The notes: generated by a model from the sequence alone, not told the origin. DNA of 64,000 nt from Owenia fusiformis (GCA_903813345.2 CAIIXF020000010.1:6007169-6071168); one strand, 5' to 3'. Counted from the stretch's first letter, positions 41,501 to 49,731 are shown. Made by a program: numbers and translations.

Positions 41501-43206
41501 CTACCTTCACTTCATGTACTTTTGTCATGACATACAGTATTGTCACTTCATACAATACTGTCACTTTTACTACTGTTATCATACAATACTGTTACTTTAT
41601 ATATACAGCCGTCTCTTTAAATACAATCGTCAAGTCATATAAAATCTTCCATCATCATTACTTCCTATACTACTGTCATATCAAATACTTCATAAGTCAT
41701 TGTCATTTCATACACTTAATTCATAAACCATTACCATGACTTCATATTCTTCTTGTTAATGTAGAAGGAAATGTGTAACAACCCAGCTTATTTATGTTAA
41801 AACCATTGAAAAACAAGAGGAGAAGAATGTCTAACGCATCATTGATGATTATCTTCTAGCTCAGTCTGGTGGATTTGGCTGGAAGTGAACGTGTGGCAAA
41901 GACAGGGGCTTCAGCAGAACAACTCAAAGAAGCAAACTCAATTAACAAATCTCTCTCTGCGCTTGGTGATGTCATCTCCGCTCTCTCCAGCGAACAGTCG
42001 TTCATCCCTTACAGGAACAATAAGCTCACAATGTTGATGCAGGATTCACTCGGAGGGAATGCAAAGACACTTATGTTCGTGAATATCTCCCCGGCAGACT
42101 ATAACCAAGATGAGACTGTCATCTCACTCACGTAAGTTTCAAATTTTAAATTAAAGTAAAACCTGTTTAAGTGGAACACCTTTGGTACCCCTAAAAAGTT
42201 TTCTACTTACATGTAGTAAGCGCTCCACTTATATAGGTTCATTTCACATTAAGTCAGTCAGCTTTGGACTCTTGAAGTGTTCCACTAACAGAGGTGTGCC
42301 ACTTCTAGGGGTGTGCCACTTCTAGAGGTGTTCCACTTTACAAGTTTCACTGTATTTTCAAAAGGATATATATTTTCAATAAATATTTAAATAATTTAAA
42401 TATTTATTTAGCATGTCTTTAAGAGTTAAATAAAAACACTGCTTAAATTTTTAAAAATAAATTTGATTGTTGAAAAATAATGTTGAAATAATAAATTAAA
42501 TGATAACTTGAATAAACATCAAATTGAAATATACAATAGGAGAGGTAGACTACTAGACTACATGAAGAGTTATCATGATAGCCTCTAAATTGTTGAGTAT
42601 TGTTATTATGGATTATAGATGGCGTACATGTATGTACAATTTGTTTAAAATATTACAGATATGCTAGTCGTGTCAAACTCATCACCAATGATGCCAGTAA
42701 GAATGCTGACAACAAAGAAATCACAAGACTCAAAGGGGTATGTGAATTACATATAATAATCCACCATTTCAATATTTCATCACAACAGTTATCTTTTATT
42801 TACATTTACATCAACAGTCCCTGTGAGACATTTTTGTACAATAAAAACAATAATACATAATTAGCAAAAAACTATAAATCAATAAAATATAAAACCTTTT
42901 TTCTTAAAAAAATTACTTACAACATTCATCGTTTCTCTTAAAATTCTTTGGGGATAAGTTTTATATCAGAATTGTTTACAAAAATGGTCAGATTTTGAAT
43001 GCGCAAATTGACCTTGATATAAAAGACAAAACTTATTTTGCTTCAAAAATCAAACTGTTCACATCCTATCTGCAGTCTTCCAGGAAATGGTATGATGTTT
43101 ATTTAAAGAGTGCTGGAGATTGATTATTTGAATATTATTTCTACTCCAGATTATTGCCAAGCTGAAGAAGGGTGAGCAAGTCCAGGGAGAAGAGGTAGAT
43201 GAATGA
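1..43206 (+). CDS. Giant C-terminal-motor kinesin (kinesin-14, KCBP-like), 3' part
   Basis: The 5' end lies outside the window; the reading frame is already open at position 3. Exons: <1-6902, 7038-7334, 7986-8249, 8651-8890, 9149-9224, 10029-10126, 10350-10478, 10834-11001, 11437-11556, 11892-12008, 12349-12525, 13040-13189, 32047-32262, 32651-32791, 34495-34626, 34956-35129, 35471-35569, 37368-37502, 37843-38006, 38270-38354, (39651-39662), 40768-40903, 41291-41382, 41860-42131, 42659-42737, 43150-43206. All have GT/AG borders and all phases agree, giving about 3509 residues. The first about 3000 residues are Lys/Glu-rich coiled coil with Pro hinges; the last about 400 are a kinesin motor with P-loop GQTGSGKT, switch I SSRSH and switch II DLAGSER. 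The neck before the motor ([15 protein letters not shown]) and the post-motor [11 protein letters not shown] stretch resemble the calmodulin-binding KCBP/kinesin-C group, whose motors move towards microtubule minus ends. Whether a MyTH4-FERM region lies upstream cannot be seen. The tail is far longer than in known plant KCBPs (about 1260 residues). Confidence 0.93.
5595..8890 (+). repeat. Degenerate copies of the coiled-coil unit, ending in separate exons
   Basis: After 5594 the repeat continues only as diverged protein-level copies of the MNDMEIxALMDQLxIL segment: near 5950 ([16 protein letters not shown]), 6265 ([16 protein letters not shown]), 6618 ([16 protein letters not shown]), exon 2 ([14 protein letters not shown]) and exon 3 ([14 protein letters not shown]). 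Exon 4 (8651-8890) is generic coiled coil. The gradient from near-identical to barely recognisable units suggests that new copies are made inside the big exon and that older ones at the 3' side became separated by introns. Confidence 0.8.
7508..7704. mobile_element. Small inverted-repeat element (MITE) in kinesin intron 2
   Basis: The element begins gaggcctcattatcagttg and ends with its reverse complement, 197 bp in all. The interior is unusually CpG-rich for the surroundings and repeats gcgttgcg words. No coding capacity is visible, and the target duplication is unclear. Confidence 0.8.
9687..9817. mobile_element. Hairpin MITE with TA target, Tc1/mariner type
   Basis: The ends cagtgtgtttcatatgtatg and catgtatgaaacaccctg are imperfect inverted repeats that continue inward with cccctctaaa/tttagagggg. 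A TA lies directly outside both ends. This fits a non-autonomous Tc1/mariner derivative in the intron between kinesin exons 5 and 6. Confidence 0.7.
10190..10275 (+). repeat. Dispersed ggtgacatattg repeat, copy 1
   Basis: The words ggtgacatattgtttt, cctcaactttttgtgg and ggttggcatttggcattctg recur with changes at 35153-35240 and 40966-41085, always in kinesin introns and in the same orientation. The fuller copies begin with accacaagaggtgacatatt or accacaagtggtgacatatt. The repeat class is unknown. Confidence 0.6.
13288..14730. repeat. Repeat element with hairpin start and pyrimidine-rich microsatellite
   Basis: It opens with a perfect short hairpin (gactccagatt / aatctggagtc, 13291-13315) and closes near 14680-14728 with tctggagtctgaaattgaac and further hairpin sequence. 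Inside, a segment built around gagttatgaattaggagtag and ggttcggaagttatggcg occurs about three times, followed by a degenerate (tatccttcc)n tract at 14420-14610. The open frame at 13300-13839 falls in these repeats and has no recognisable protein features. Confidence 0.55.
14860..14983. mobile_element. MITE of the GTAGCCAGG-ended family, copy 1
   Basis: The ends are cagacccataaccagg and its near-complement ctatgggtctg, with a possible 5-bp duplication ttaaa on both sides. The interior words ccaagggggttcactt-like and attccagggggg match the better-preserved copy at 62752-62955. Confidence 0.65.
15366..15551. mobile_element. Near-palindromic element downstream of the METTL27-like stop codon
   Basis: The left arm (aggttatttactgggagg, gattgaatatgggttttat) and right arm (ataaaacccatattcaatc, aaataaccta) are inverted repeats about 55-60 bp long around a centre near 15460. 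Related words (gacaatacgatttttc, attgtccatg) continue to 15720. It would form a strong hairpin in the 3' flank of the METTL27-like transcript. Confidence 0.65.
15724..18680 (-). CDS. METTL27: METTL27-like methyltransferase, complete, nested antisense
   Basis: Minus-strand exons in transcription order: 18680-18522, 17812-17690, 17348-17213, 16269-16177, 15911-15724. All have GT/AG borders and consistent phases (0, 0, 1, 1), giving 232 residues, the usual length for METTL27 (WBSCR27) proteins. The ATG at 18680 opens [12 protein letters not shown]. Then come a [12 protein letters not shown] segment, the SAM-binding motif I ([15 protein letters not shown]), an acidic strand end ([11 protein letters not shown]), a post-motif [16 protein letters not shown], and a C-terminus with [12 protein letters not shown] and VVFTFRVL. 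A class I SAM-dependent methyltransferase fold is clear; the substrate is unknown. The gene lies wholly in a kinesin intron on the opposite strand. The 3' splice site of its fourth exon has been amplified into a minisatellite. Confidence 0.88.
16246..17015 (-). repeat. 74-bp minisatellite carrying 11 copies of a 3' splice site plus exon start
   Basis: Read on the plus strand, caccagaccatcatatg or a close variant starts at 16250, 16324, 16398, 16468, 16542, 16616, 16690, 16764, 16838, 16908 and 16990. The spacing is 74 bp, 70 bp in two shortened copies, and 82 bp before the oldest copy. On the minus strand each unit contains an acceptor (tattccag, or tattctag in three copies) followed by the exon-4 start, atacatatgatggtctggtg. 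Only the last unit in transcription order (upper end 16269) continues into the true exon. Confidence 0.95.
18121..18420. mobile_element. GCGTAGCC element with gcgatcgcacc-type interior, copy 1
   Basis: It starts aggcgtagccaggggggg, carries gtgcaatcgcaccccccc, and contains a segment (gaagcttctagctcaatttt) shared with the arms of the foldback element at 55488-56271. The far end (agctggctaagctcctg) is decayed. It is an old non-autonomous element in the first METTL27-like intron. Confidence 0.55.
18866..19154. mobile_element. MITE just upstream of the METTL27-like start
   Basis: The ends agttcacgcaacgaggttct and agcctcgtctcatgaact are imperfect inverted repeats of about 27 bp over 289 bp. It lies about 190 bp upstream of the methyltransferase ATG, so it may be part of the promoter or 5' leader region. 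Confidence 0.6.
21523..22022. mobile_element. CAGGCCTGTCAACT element inserted in the large repeat
   Basis: The ends caggcctgtcaact and agttgacaggcctg are inverted repeats, flanked by the 7-bp duplication cactgtc (21516-21522 and 22023-22029). The uninterrupted host sequence exists in sister units. The interior has many gtcacgc and gtgttcaaaatttg words and a poly-C run. It is related to the element at 54773-56688. Confidence 0.8.
22391..25380. mobile_element. Composite of three identical MITEs and two identical spacers, in a TA target
   Basis: A MITE of about 474 bp with ends aggtatgag / ctcatacct occurs at about 22391, 23650 and 24907, separated by two near-identical spacers of about 785 bp; the full period is 1257-1259 bp. 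The outer borders are acta-TA and TA-acttg, which rebuild the host tandem sequence ttttactataacttgaaaag exactly. The whole 2.99-kb block therefore entered as one unit. Three identical 72-residue minus-strand open frames in it are only repeat copies. Confidence 0.85.
26245..26410. mobile_element. Decayed GGATC-type MITE
   Basis: The sequence runs caggggtggatctcg, poly-G, aattt-rich interior with ggcccattttcttcaaaatt, poly-C, cagattcgccgatg. It matches in order the better copy at 56825-57074. Confidence 0.5.
26820..27046 (+). promoter_or_regulatory. Candidate internal promoter with two CCAAT boxes and a first-exon donor
   Basis: A less AT-rich island inside the 18.9-kb kinesin intron holds ccaatcag at 26881 and ccaatcac at 26913, both on the plus strand. 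About 130 bp after them comes ttctacg followed by gtaagtag at 27047. The layout resembles a CCAAT promoter with a non-coding first exon that could splice to kinesin exon 32047-32262, giving a short motor isoform without the giant repeats (the next in-frame ATG is at 32087). This is inference only. Confidence 0.3.
27424..28030. mobile_element. hAT-type MITE, 607 bp, with 8-bp target duplication
   Basis: It begins tagggctggcacggaacgga and ends with the complement ccgttccgtgccagcccta. The 8-bp duplication cctgttat flanks it at 27416-27423 and 28031-28038. The subterminal parts are rich in ttccg/cggaa words. An 8-bp duplication is characteristic of the hAT superfamily. No transposase is encoded. 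Confidence 0.88.
29734..29935. mobile_element. GCGTAGCC element with gcgatcgcacc-type interior, copy 2
   Basis: It begins caggggcgtagccagc and ends cctggatacgcctatgg, enclosing ggtgcgatcgcc and gtgcgatcgcaccc. It is an inverted-repeat, non-coding relative of the copies at 18121 and within 55488-56271. Confidence 0.65.
30189..31175. mobile_element. Large ATCCCATCGAAC-ended repeat, copy 2 (uninterrupted)
   Basis: It has the same left end (ttatcccatcaaacaaag), cgtccgtccg tract, tandem interior and right end (ttcgatgggattcgctacgc, gttgttctgg) as the copy at 20795-25875, but only about 990 bp long because it lacks the insertions. It shows the native structure: about five interior tandem units of gaaaagtagtggagcgattt with ggccgccattttgaaaaa. 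Confidence 0.75.
33197..33364 (+). repeat. 32-bp minisatellite, about five copies
   Basis: ggctgacaaacct starts at 33197, 33229, 33261, 33293 and 33325, with a truncated sixth start at 33357. The unit is 32 bp, includes gctgccacctttatgttgg, and lies in the kinesin intron between 32791 and 34495. It contains no acceptor-exon junction, unlike the two splice-site arrays. Confidence 0.9.
35153..35240 (+). repeat. Dispersed ggtgacatattg repeat, copy 2
   Basis: It begins accaccacaagaggtgacat and continues attgttatagcctccaacat; it matches 10190-10275 and 40966-41085. It lies in the kinesin intron after the exon ending at 35129. Confidence 0.6.
35786..37423 (+). repeat. 64-bp minisatellite carrying 25 copies of a 3' splice site plus exon start
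   Basis: The unit begins ggcaacacatcagtaatcaa and ends tttattctag. The exon-like starts lie at 35832, 35896 and so on every 64 bp to 37368, so there are exactly 24 full periods and 25 starts with no indel. An older, diverged unit precedes them at 35786-35831. Only the copy at 37368 continues into the real motor exon; it diverges after gtgatacat with cccgaggtc. All other copies continue into tttattctag (a few tttattttag) and the next unit. Every copy keeps AG directly before GGCAACACAT. Confidence 0.97.
38930..39015 (+). promoter_or_regulatory. CpG-rich patch with NRF1-like site and TATA box in a motor intron
   Basis: The palindrome-like tgcgcaggcgca at 38948-38959 matches the NRF1 consensus, and tatataaag at 38975-38983 is a good TATA box in a locally CpG-rich island of an otherwise AT-rich intron. 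It could be a cryptic promoter, an enhancer or the promoter part of an old LTR. No clear LTR ends were found. Confidence 0.3.
39651..39662 (+). CDS. Possible 12-nt kinesin microexon
   Basis: Between the exons ending in GHKQD (38354) and starting with DQMII (40768) lies gctgataaggat, preceded by ttttttattgtatag and followed by a perfect gtaagt donor. It would insert four residues (A-D-K-D) in frame in a surface loop of the motor after the LLDLFG helix. Both splice signals are good, but a 12-nt exon can occur by chance, so it may be optional or absent. Confidence 0.4.
39842..39990. mobile_element. Remnant of the GTAGCCAGG-ended MITE, copy 2
   Basis: gagacccatagctagctttt, ccaagggagaccacttttca and ctgcacgattttgaaagaat match 62752-62955 in order, with many changes and an eroded right end. 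It lies in the kinesin intron before exon 40768. Confidence 0.55.
40966..41085 (+). repeat. Dispersed ggtgacatattg repeat, copy 3
   Basis: It begins gcaccacaagtggtgacata and continues ttgatatggtcttccaactt and ttggtattctgtggttggc. It is the third intronic copy of the family seen at 10190 and 35153. Confidence 0.6.
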
Positions 43207-43452
43207 GTGAATCTGTCTCCTTATTGGCCAATTCTTGTCACATGACCACACAAGTCATTTCATGGAGTGGATATAAAACTTAACCCCATTATCGTGGACT
43301 AATTTACTAGCAGACTAATTAAAATGAGAACAAAGATGATTTGTATATGAGGACTTTCACAACTAGCTGGTCTTACTTTAATCTATGTGCTCGCATCCAT
43401 GTTGCCCCCCCCCCCACTCTGTCAATAACAATATGGGAGATAGATAGTGCAT

Positions 43453-43641
43453 CAGACTCGTAGCCAGCTTTTGCCAAGGGAGGTTCACTTTGCAAACAAT
43501 TCCAGGGGTGTTCACGTTTGACAGCTTTGGCACAAAAGCATTTGAAAGGTGCTTAGAATGGTGAACTGCATGATTTTGAAAGATTTTTTGGCCAGGAGGC
43601 TTGCTCGAATCCCTGACCCCCCACACCTGGTTATGGGCCTG
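43453..43641. mobile_element. MITE of the GTAGCCAGG-ended family, copy 3
   Basis: It begins cagactcgtagccagc and ends cctggttatgggcctg, with ggaggttcactttgc, attccaggggtgttc and gcatgattttgaaagatttt inside. It lies in the presumed kinesin 3' untranslated region. Confidence 0.65.
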
Positions 43642-45263
43642 GCATGTAAGATGTGGATGGGGAAATCAGAGGCTTAATGCAGGACTACAGATTGTACATG
43701 TAATAAGTACACATACGTATAATTATATATAATATGTACATGTACATATGAATGGAAGAAACTCAATCAATCATGTTTTTGATGAGTAATAATTTATAAC
43801 AGCACAGAATAAATATATTCAAAAAGGTCCGTCCAAATATTAAAAGTCTTGCGATGTCAGGGATACATGTTATATTATGTATTTGTATTACACTTCAGAA
43901 CTTTATTTTTACAAATAATGGATATATGAGTCAGAAATCCGTCCTCCAAGATTATGTATTTACATTTTCTTGTATTTTACACTTCACAATCATTATATCA
44001 GTACATCATTTTGATCACATTACACAATATATAGTTATTTTTGTCTATATACTCTTATAATGTATATTAAGTTAGAAAAATATATGTTTTATAATATACA
44101 TGTATGTACATATATATACAAAGTTATGATATACACATCTATAACATAGATATTTACATTCCCTATATCATCAGTCTAAATCATAAAAATATTTAAACCA
44201 TGCTATAACAATGTCGCTTTTTAAAAACATGTGTCGCTCTTAAAACCATAATCGTTTGTTGTGATTGTAAAAGCATATTGTATTTATTGTATTTATACAT
44301 CAAAGCATTCTTTCTGAGAACAGCTTGGGTATGAAACAACTGTGTCCTGGAGATGTATGTTTGTCCAAAAGAACCAAGTTGGAGTATTACTTATGTTATC
44401 AATTGATTTTTACTATAATACTATAGGTTTGCTTGAATGGCTCTGTATAGTTTATAGTTTGGGTAAACTTGACTTATGAATTCTTAAATTTAAGAATGCT
44501 TACACTGATTTTTCATAATTAGTGTTCATGAAGTTTCACTTTTTCATATTTTTTCCATATTTGTGTAAAAGCATGAGCATTATTGTGAGCTTCCTAGAAG
44601 TTAACTGCCAAGGCATTATAAAATTGAACACATCTTCACATACGTGTTGGACATGCGTTTGTAGAAGATATAGTAAAGTATCAGTTTCATTTATCTAGAA
44701 TAATATAGTATGATTTTGTAGATTCTATACATGTACAGTAAGTGTTATGAGATGTTTACATCACAGTACATTTTAGTAACAAGCATTTTTATTATTATAC
44801 TGTATTACTAGTTTTTTAATTAGATATTGATTGATTTTTAATCATGTTAGCCAGGCAGGACCTGGTTTGCCATTCGAGGCGAGAATATGTAGCCAGGAAT
44901 TTTATTTTCAGATACTATGATTATTAATGAAATAATAATTTACTTTATATCACAAATTAACATGTATGAGTTGAGTTGTTTCTATGTACATGATGTATTG
45001 AATTCATGGTTTAGTAAGAACTCATATTTCCAACATGAGCCCCTGACTAAAAACGTGTTATTCTCTTAAACTGCATGTAAAATCCAGTATTACCTGTATA
45101 TTTGGGAGGTTTATAAGTTCCATGTATTTTGTTTTTTGTGGAAACCGTTCATCACACGTTATTCTAATTAAATATTGAAGTTATGATTTCTAAAAAAATA
45201 ATTAAGATAATGTGGCACTTACATACAAGAATACACTGTAAGTGGTTAATATTACTAACCCCC

Positions 45264-46061
45264 CTATCACACCAAACTAGTTCTTACCCGTTCTTGCCAG
45301 TCCTACGAAAACGTCGTAAAACGGGCTCAATCTGGCTGTGGTCGGGAAATATGTCTGAAATAATTAGCTTCTTCGTCCTTAAACAGTCTTCAATACGTCC
45401 ATCTCGTTCGCAGTTCGTTCAGGTCGCACCACGTCGGTGTACAACGTCGTAGAACTTGTCCCTTAGTCTAGAAGGTCAACATGACCTGATTACAGAACGG
45501 CATGGTCGCCATCGAACTTTGAATCGATTCAAAATTCTAAAATCACATTCCCGTCTGAGAACGTTCATAAAGTTCGTAAATAGACCTTAGAAAGTTGCAG
45601 CTACGTTCATTCCATTCGCACACAGTTTCAAACCAGTTTTGAAGAACGCAGTGGCAACTTGTTTGGTGTGATAGCTATATTTTTGCTAACTCGTTCATAA
45701 GCAGTGTTAAATACGTTCTTAATCAGTTTAAACCCGTTTGCAATTAGTTCTACCTCGTTCTCAACACGTCCTCAGACAGTTCAACTCGTTGTTAAAACGT
45801 CCCTAGTAGGATTGAAGTACGACGGTTCCGTTCGTAGTACGTCCAGCTCGTCGTTAGTACGTTGTCACTCGTTCTAATTGTAGAACGTGACGACCACGAG
45901 TACATTTTGAGCATTGTCTAAGTTCTAGAGGACCTACCCGTTCGAGTACGTTCGATGAAGTTTGTAAATAGATCCCAAACGGTTCTTAGTAGGTCCAGTC
46001 CGTTCGTACACAGTTGAAGCCCGTTTTCGAGAACGTAGTGAGAACTAGTTTGGTGTGATAG
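45264..46061. mobile_element. CTATCACACCAAACTAG inverted-repeat element with an internal terminus
   Basis: It begins ctatcacaccaaactagttc and ends with gaactagtttggtgtgatag. A second right terminus (acttgtttggtgtgatag) ends at 45674, so the element looks like two units fused. The interior is dense in cgttc, cgtcc and acgtc words and differs in composition from the flanks. Confidence 0.75.
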
Positions 46062-46685
46062 TAGGGTAAGTGACTTGATGTGGACAAAACGTCATGGTGA
46101 GTGGTTTATATAAACAAATTCAATGTTGCTCCTCCATTTTGAATGACAAGGTAACGGCCGTTAATATAAAGTATCTTCTCAAGAGGGGGAGAAACCCCAG
46201 GGTTCAAAGATGTAATATAAATCTGTATTGAGATGACCCACTGTCCTGATAGGTCCAAATCGACAAAGAAAAATGGTGGAATCAAAATTTTCTAATAACT
46301 CTTCGAATAATATTATGTTAATTTCTGGCGTGTAAACCAATATCATAGCTTGTTATTTCACACCAAGATAAAGAAAGATGTAAGGAATATGCTTACATCG
46401 ATTAAAACATCACAACGGCGTGTTTACATTCAAAAACCAACTGGTGAGAATTTGCGCAAACGAATGTGGTACGCAAGAGACGTAATTGTCTGTCATCGCT
46501 AAAGCTCTGGGGGTTTCCCTCCTCCTTATCTTGTCTTGATTTTGGGGTCGTCAACTTTACCCCAATTCTCCATCCAGTCATTGTGCGCATGTCGTCTGAA
46601 CCATAGGATGATTATAACAAAGTGTAAGTCTATTCAAGGTTTTGCTAAATGTTTTGAAAAATCTCTGCAATACAAATGCTAGCAC

Positions 46686-46779
46686 TTTAGCTACAAGCCC
46701 TCGTGATCCCCCCTGTGTGAGAGGTTGTATTGTCAAGTAGTAGGGGGAGGCGGGGGGGTCACAGGCTTTTGTAGCTAAA
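46686..46779. mobile_element. Short hairpin element
   Basis: tttagctacaagcc and tgatcccccc pair with ggggggtca and ggcttttgtagctaaa across about 94 bp. It is non-coding. Confidence 0.6.
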
Positions 46780-47561
46780 CTATTGTATTATGAGTTATTT
46801 TCTGAAACTTTTATCCGTCATCAAGGGTTCTTGGGCAAAATAAATAAAACAATACTGTCAAGAAACCTTTTATAAAAAGTGTTCAAACAAGAAACATGTT
46901 CAAGTGCTATAAAGTTGATATTGCTAATTGTAAAAAATGTGATGTTATTTTTCAGTATTCTCTTGAATATCCATATCGATTATTAATCCCAAAACAAATA
47001 ATAAATACCCTTTGATCTTGGAGAAACAAAACAACCTCAATTATGCGAAAATAATGTTAAAATTCCAAAGTGACGTCTACTGTTCACCAGTCTACTAATA
47101 AAATACAAACTGAATCCATTGTTTCGAGCATCCAACATCCGTCCATCAACGTAAATGGTCTAAAATAAGCTTCGATTATTGGCGCTTTATCATGAATTTA
47201 CTCAAGAAAGGGGAAACGGAAAGCTAAATTTAAATCGTTTACAGCCAAAGAAATTGTTTTTGGTCGTCTGCTTGTAAAGAGTTTGTCTTAATTCTGGGAC
47301 AATTTTAATTCGACTATTGAGTAAAGATGAAAGTGCCGACTGTGTAAATCTGTATAAAAACAGCACTCGACAAAATACCATCCTTGACGAGTGGGGATAG
47401 CCATTGAGGAGTACCCACTGAAAAACAGCTCCTGACCAGTCGGGTGCAGATTGAGGAACATAAACGTGACATAGGCCGCCAAAAGAGTATCAGAAAGCAA
47501 CTTTGCTGCCCTTGGTCGTTTAATTATTTAGGAGACGGGTAGTGTGGCGAAAGTTTTGATC

Positions 47562-49731
47562 ATGTGGAACTTCAAATGTTTAATAGGTGTCCTCGTTACA
47601 GCAACAGTTTCAACAGGTACGTTTTAGATATCTTTACAGATAAAAAAAAGTCAAAGCATCACAATGAAAAAATCATAATTTAATTCATTAAAACCATGTT
47701 TTAGAACAATAAAATCAATATTTAGTATAGAATACCATTAGTTTGTAAAATAAAATCATCATAAGCACAATAGATGGCTAATTTTAATATTCTAGCGATT
47801 TAATTATTTTGGAAAAGGAAATGTATTGAAAAGCCAAAATGGTTAAATTCATGTTACTCTTAATTCTTGAATTTAATATAAAAATTGCCAGGCCCTTCAC
47901 TTCAAACAGAAATGTGATTGCAAATGCAATTGCGTCTGACATTATAAAAAGACCTAGACGCCATTTCACTTGCAGGAATCACGAAGAGGCAGATAGTCGG
48001 ATTACCACCGGAGCCACTTCCAGGTAAGATGGGTTCATATGTTTGCGAACGTACATGTAGTCTCGAAAGAGTGTCCGGGCCTCTCCCAGTCTCCTACAAA
48101 GTTTTCTCATCCAACTTGATAATTTAAGACCAGGAATATTTATTGTATTAAACCCAGTCGAATTGCTTCAAAAAGTGCACATATATCATGTTTTTCTCGT
48201 ATTTCCTTGCTCAATTGATTACACGGATAAATCACGGAGAATCAATGAAATGTTTTTGTAAATTTAAGAATGAGACTCAAATCCATTAAAATCCCAAGTA
48301 CTAAGAAATATCCCAGAAAAACATTGGTCAGTTAAAATCTGGTTGGTTATTCACTTTTTAAAGCAATTTCAGAAAATTATCGGTTCGTTGGAAATGTTAA
48401 CTATCACTAAACTATCAAATAATCATGGACATGTATTCGTCCATGCTAATGGTGGTACACAGTGATCGGAGTGACAATAATACGCCAGGATGGAAGTACT
48501 CCCAACATCTTCTCCGTACCGTTGATGTTATTATAATTGACTGTATGCTTTAAATGTAAAAGTAAAAAGAGCAAAATAATGGTATTGGTAAAAATAGGAA
48601 AGATATTAAAATGCAAATAATTGATCAAATTCTACTTCACTTTATTTTCAATTTCCATGACCCCTATAGACACTCTCCATGCTGATACTCATTACCGCAT
48701 CTTCTTACTTTTAAGAGACAATCTCTGAACGTAAATGGCATGGTATACGTATTATCACCGTTGTCATGTAAAATTATCCTATAAAATAGGTAATTTTGTA
48801 GTTGAATTACCTAATGTAAACAAGCTATACCCTAGACACCTCACGGTATCAGAGAGGTTTCGCGCAACGGGTTACAGCTAATCGTATCCGAACCCGCATC
48901 TCGTTTTATTACGCATAAATCTGGTGAATACTTGGATACGTTGGGCTAAATTAAACGTTACACGGGAAATTTCGATTTTAAGTTATTGAAATTACCTATT
49001 ATATTAGATACTGCGTGGTACTAGTATCGCATTACTAAAATTACCTACATATATCATGAAAGGTAATTTTACATGATAAAGGTGCTAAACTATGCAGATA
49101 CTCTACCTGAATTTATATTAAGCACAGGACTGGGGAAGATTCAAAACTTTCCTTTTTGTACCCTTGTCTTAAACATTGGATTACCGATTTCAGCTGTTTA
49201 AAAAACCGTGTTTCCAATCACACAAAAATAATCGAGTCCTGAGTTAAAATGCGAGTACGTTTTAAACATTGCTTTAAGCTCGGGAAAAGCCAGAGAATGT
49301 ATCAAAATATTTTATTTTTAGATATTGGTGGTGAGGGTACAGTAGATGACTCCAATGATGCTATTTTGGATAAAAATGATGGTGGTAAATTGAGTAAGCC
49401 AGGTGATGATAGAATGCGTACGCCTAACGATGCTGCGCAAGAGCCAAACGATGCTGCACAAGAGCCAAACGATGCTGCACAAGAGTCAGATAATGGTTCA
49501 CCAGATAAGCCAGATGATGATACACTGGATAAGCTTGATGACGACACACCTATTGAACCAGACAATGATACATTGGATAAGGCTGGTAATGACACACCGG
49601 ATAAGAAAAAAGGGTGGAGATATGGCTGGTACAGACGCCTTAAACATCGCGCATATAAATATCTCAAGAAGCAAAAAGTAAGGCCGATCGAGAACGTCGT
49701 TGGTAATTTTGACAAAAAGGCACATTATTAA
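47562..49731 (+). CDS. Small secreted precursor: acidic repeats followed by a cationic aromatic C-terminus
   Basis: Exons 47562-47616, 47976-48023 and 49322-49731 join in phases 1 and 1 to give 170 residues. An in-frame TAG lies 33 nt before the ATG, and aataaa follows the stop at about 49761. Residues 1-19 form a signal peptide (MWNFKCLIGVLVTATVSTG). KR at 22-23 is a possible processing site before QIVGLPPEPLPD. Residues 35-128 are Asp-rich, with three PNDAAQE repeats and four DxDT[LP][DI][KE] repeats. KKK at 129-131 precedes a basic aromatic tail that starts GWRYGWYRRLKHRAYKYL and ends KKAHY. The acidic pro-region plus cationic peptide after a basic cleavage site is the layout of many antimicrobial peptide and some neuropeptide precursors. 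A biomineral-matrix role for the acidic part is an alternative. I recognise no family and there are no cysteines outside the signal. Confidence 0.72.
48764..49076. mobile_element. MITE in intron 2 of the secreted-precursor gene
   Basis: The ends tcatgtaaaattatcct and aggtaattttacatga are inverted repeats about 313 bp apart. Internal aggtaatttt/aattacct words repeat. It is non-coding. Confidence 0.6.

Larger units (their letters stand above)
35471..43206 (+). other. Kinesin-14 motor domain exons
   Basis: Nine core exons plus a possible microexon encode neck and motor. 35471-35569 gives the neck and first strand ([14 protein letters not shown]). 37368-37502 gives the next strand region ending in IFEDTS. 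37843-38006 gives the P-loop ([13 protein letters not shown]). 38270-38354 encodes [14 protein letters not shown], 40768-40903 [13 protein letters not shown], and 41291-41382 switch I ([13 protein letters not shown]). 41860-42131 carries switch II (VDLAGSERV), the [15 protein letters not shown] helix and [18 protein letters not shown]. 42659-42737 and 43150-43206 give the YASRVKLI end and a short charged tail ending EEVDE. All catalytic motifs are intact, so the motor is predicted to be active. Confidence 0.95.
43207..47561 (+). other. Kinesin 3' untranslated region and intergenic sequence
   Basis: Sequence after the kinesin stop is AT-rich. An aataaa occurs near 43808, and more follow. It contains the MITE at 43453-43641, the repeat at 45264-46061 and a hairpin at 46686-46779. 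I see no other supported coding sequence; the 62-residue minus-strand frame at 46402-46590 has no recognisable features. Confidence 0.5.

Noticed and set aside
46402-46590. A 62-residue minus-strand open frame
   Set aside because: No splice partners, family resemblance or codon signal could be seen; kept only as unassigned intergenic sequence.
49302-49715. A 137-residue minus-strand open frame opposite the secreted precursor
   Set aside because: It is the mirror of an Asp-rich coding exon (Asp codons read as Ile/Val/Ser) without its own splice or start signals, whereas the plus frame has consistent phases, a signal peptide and a polyadenylation signal.
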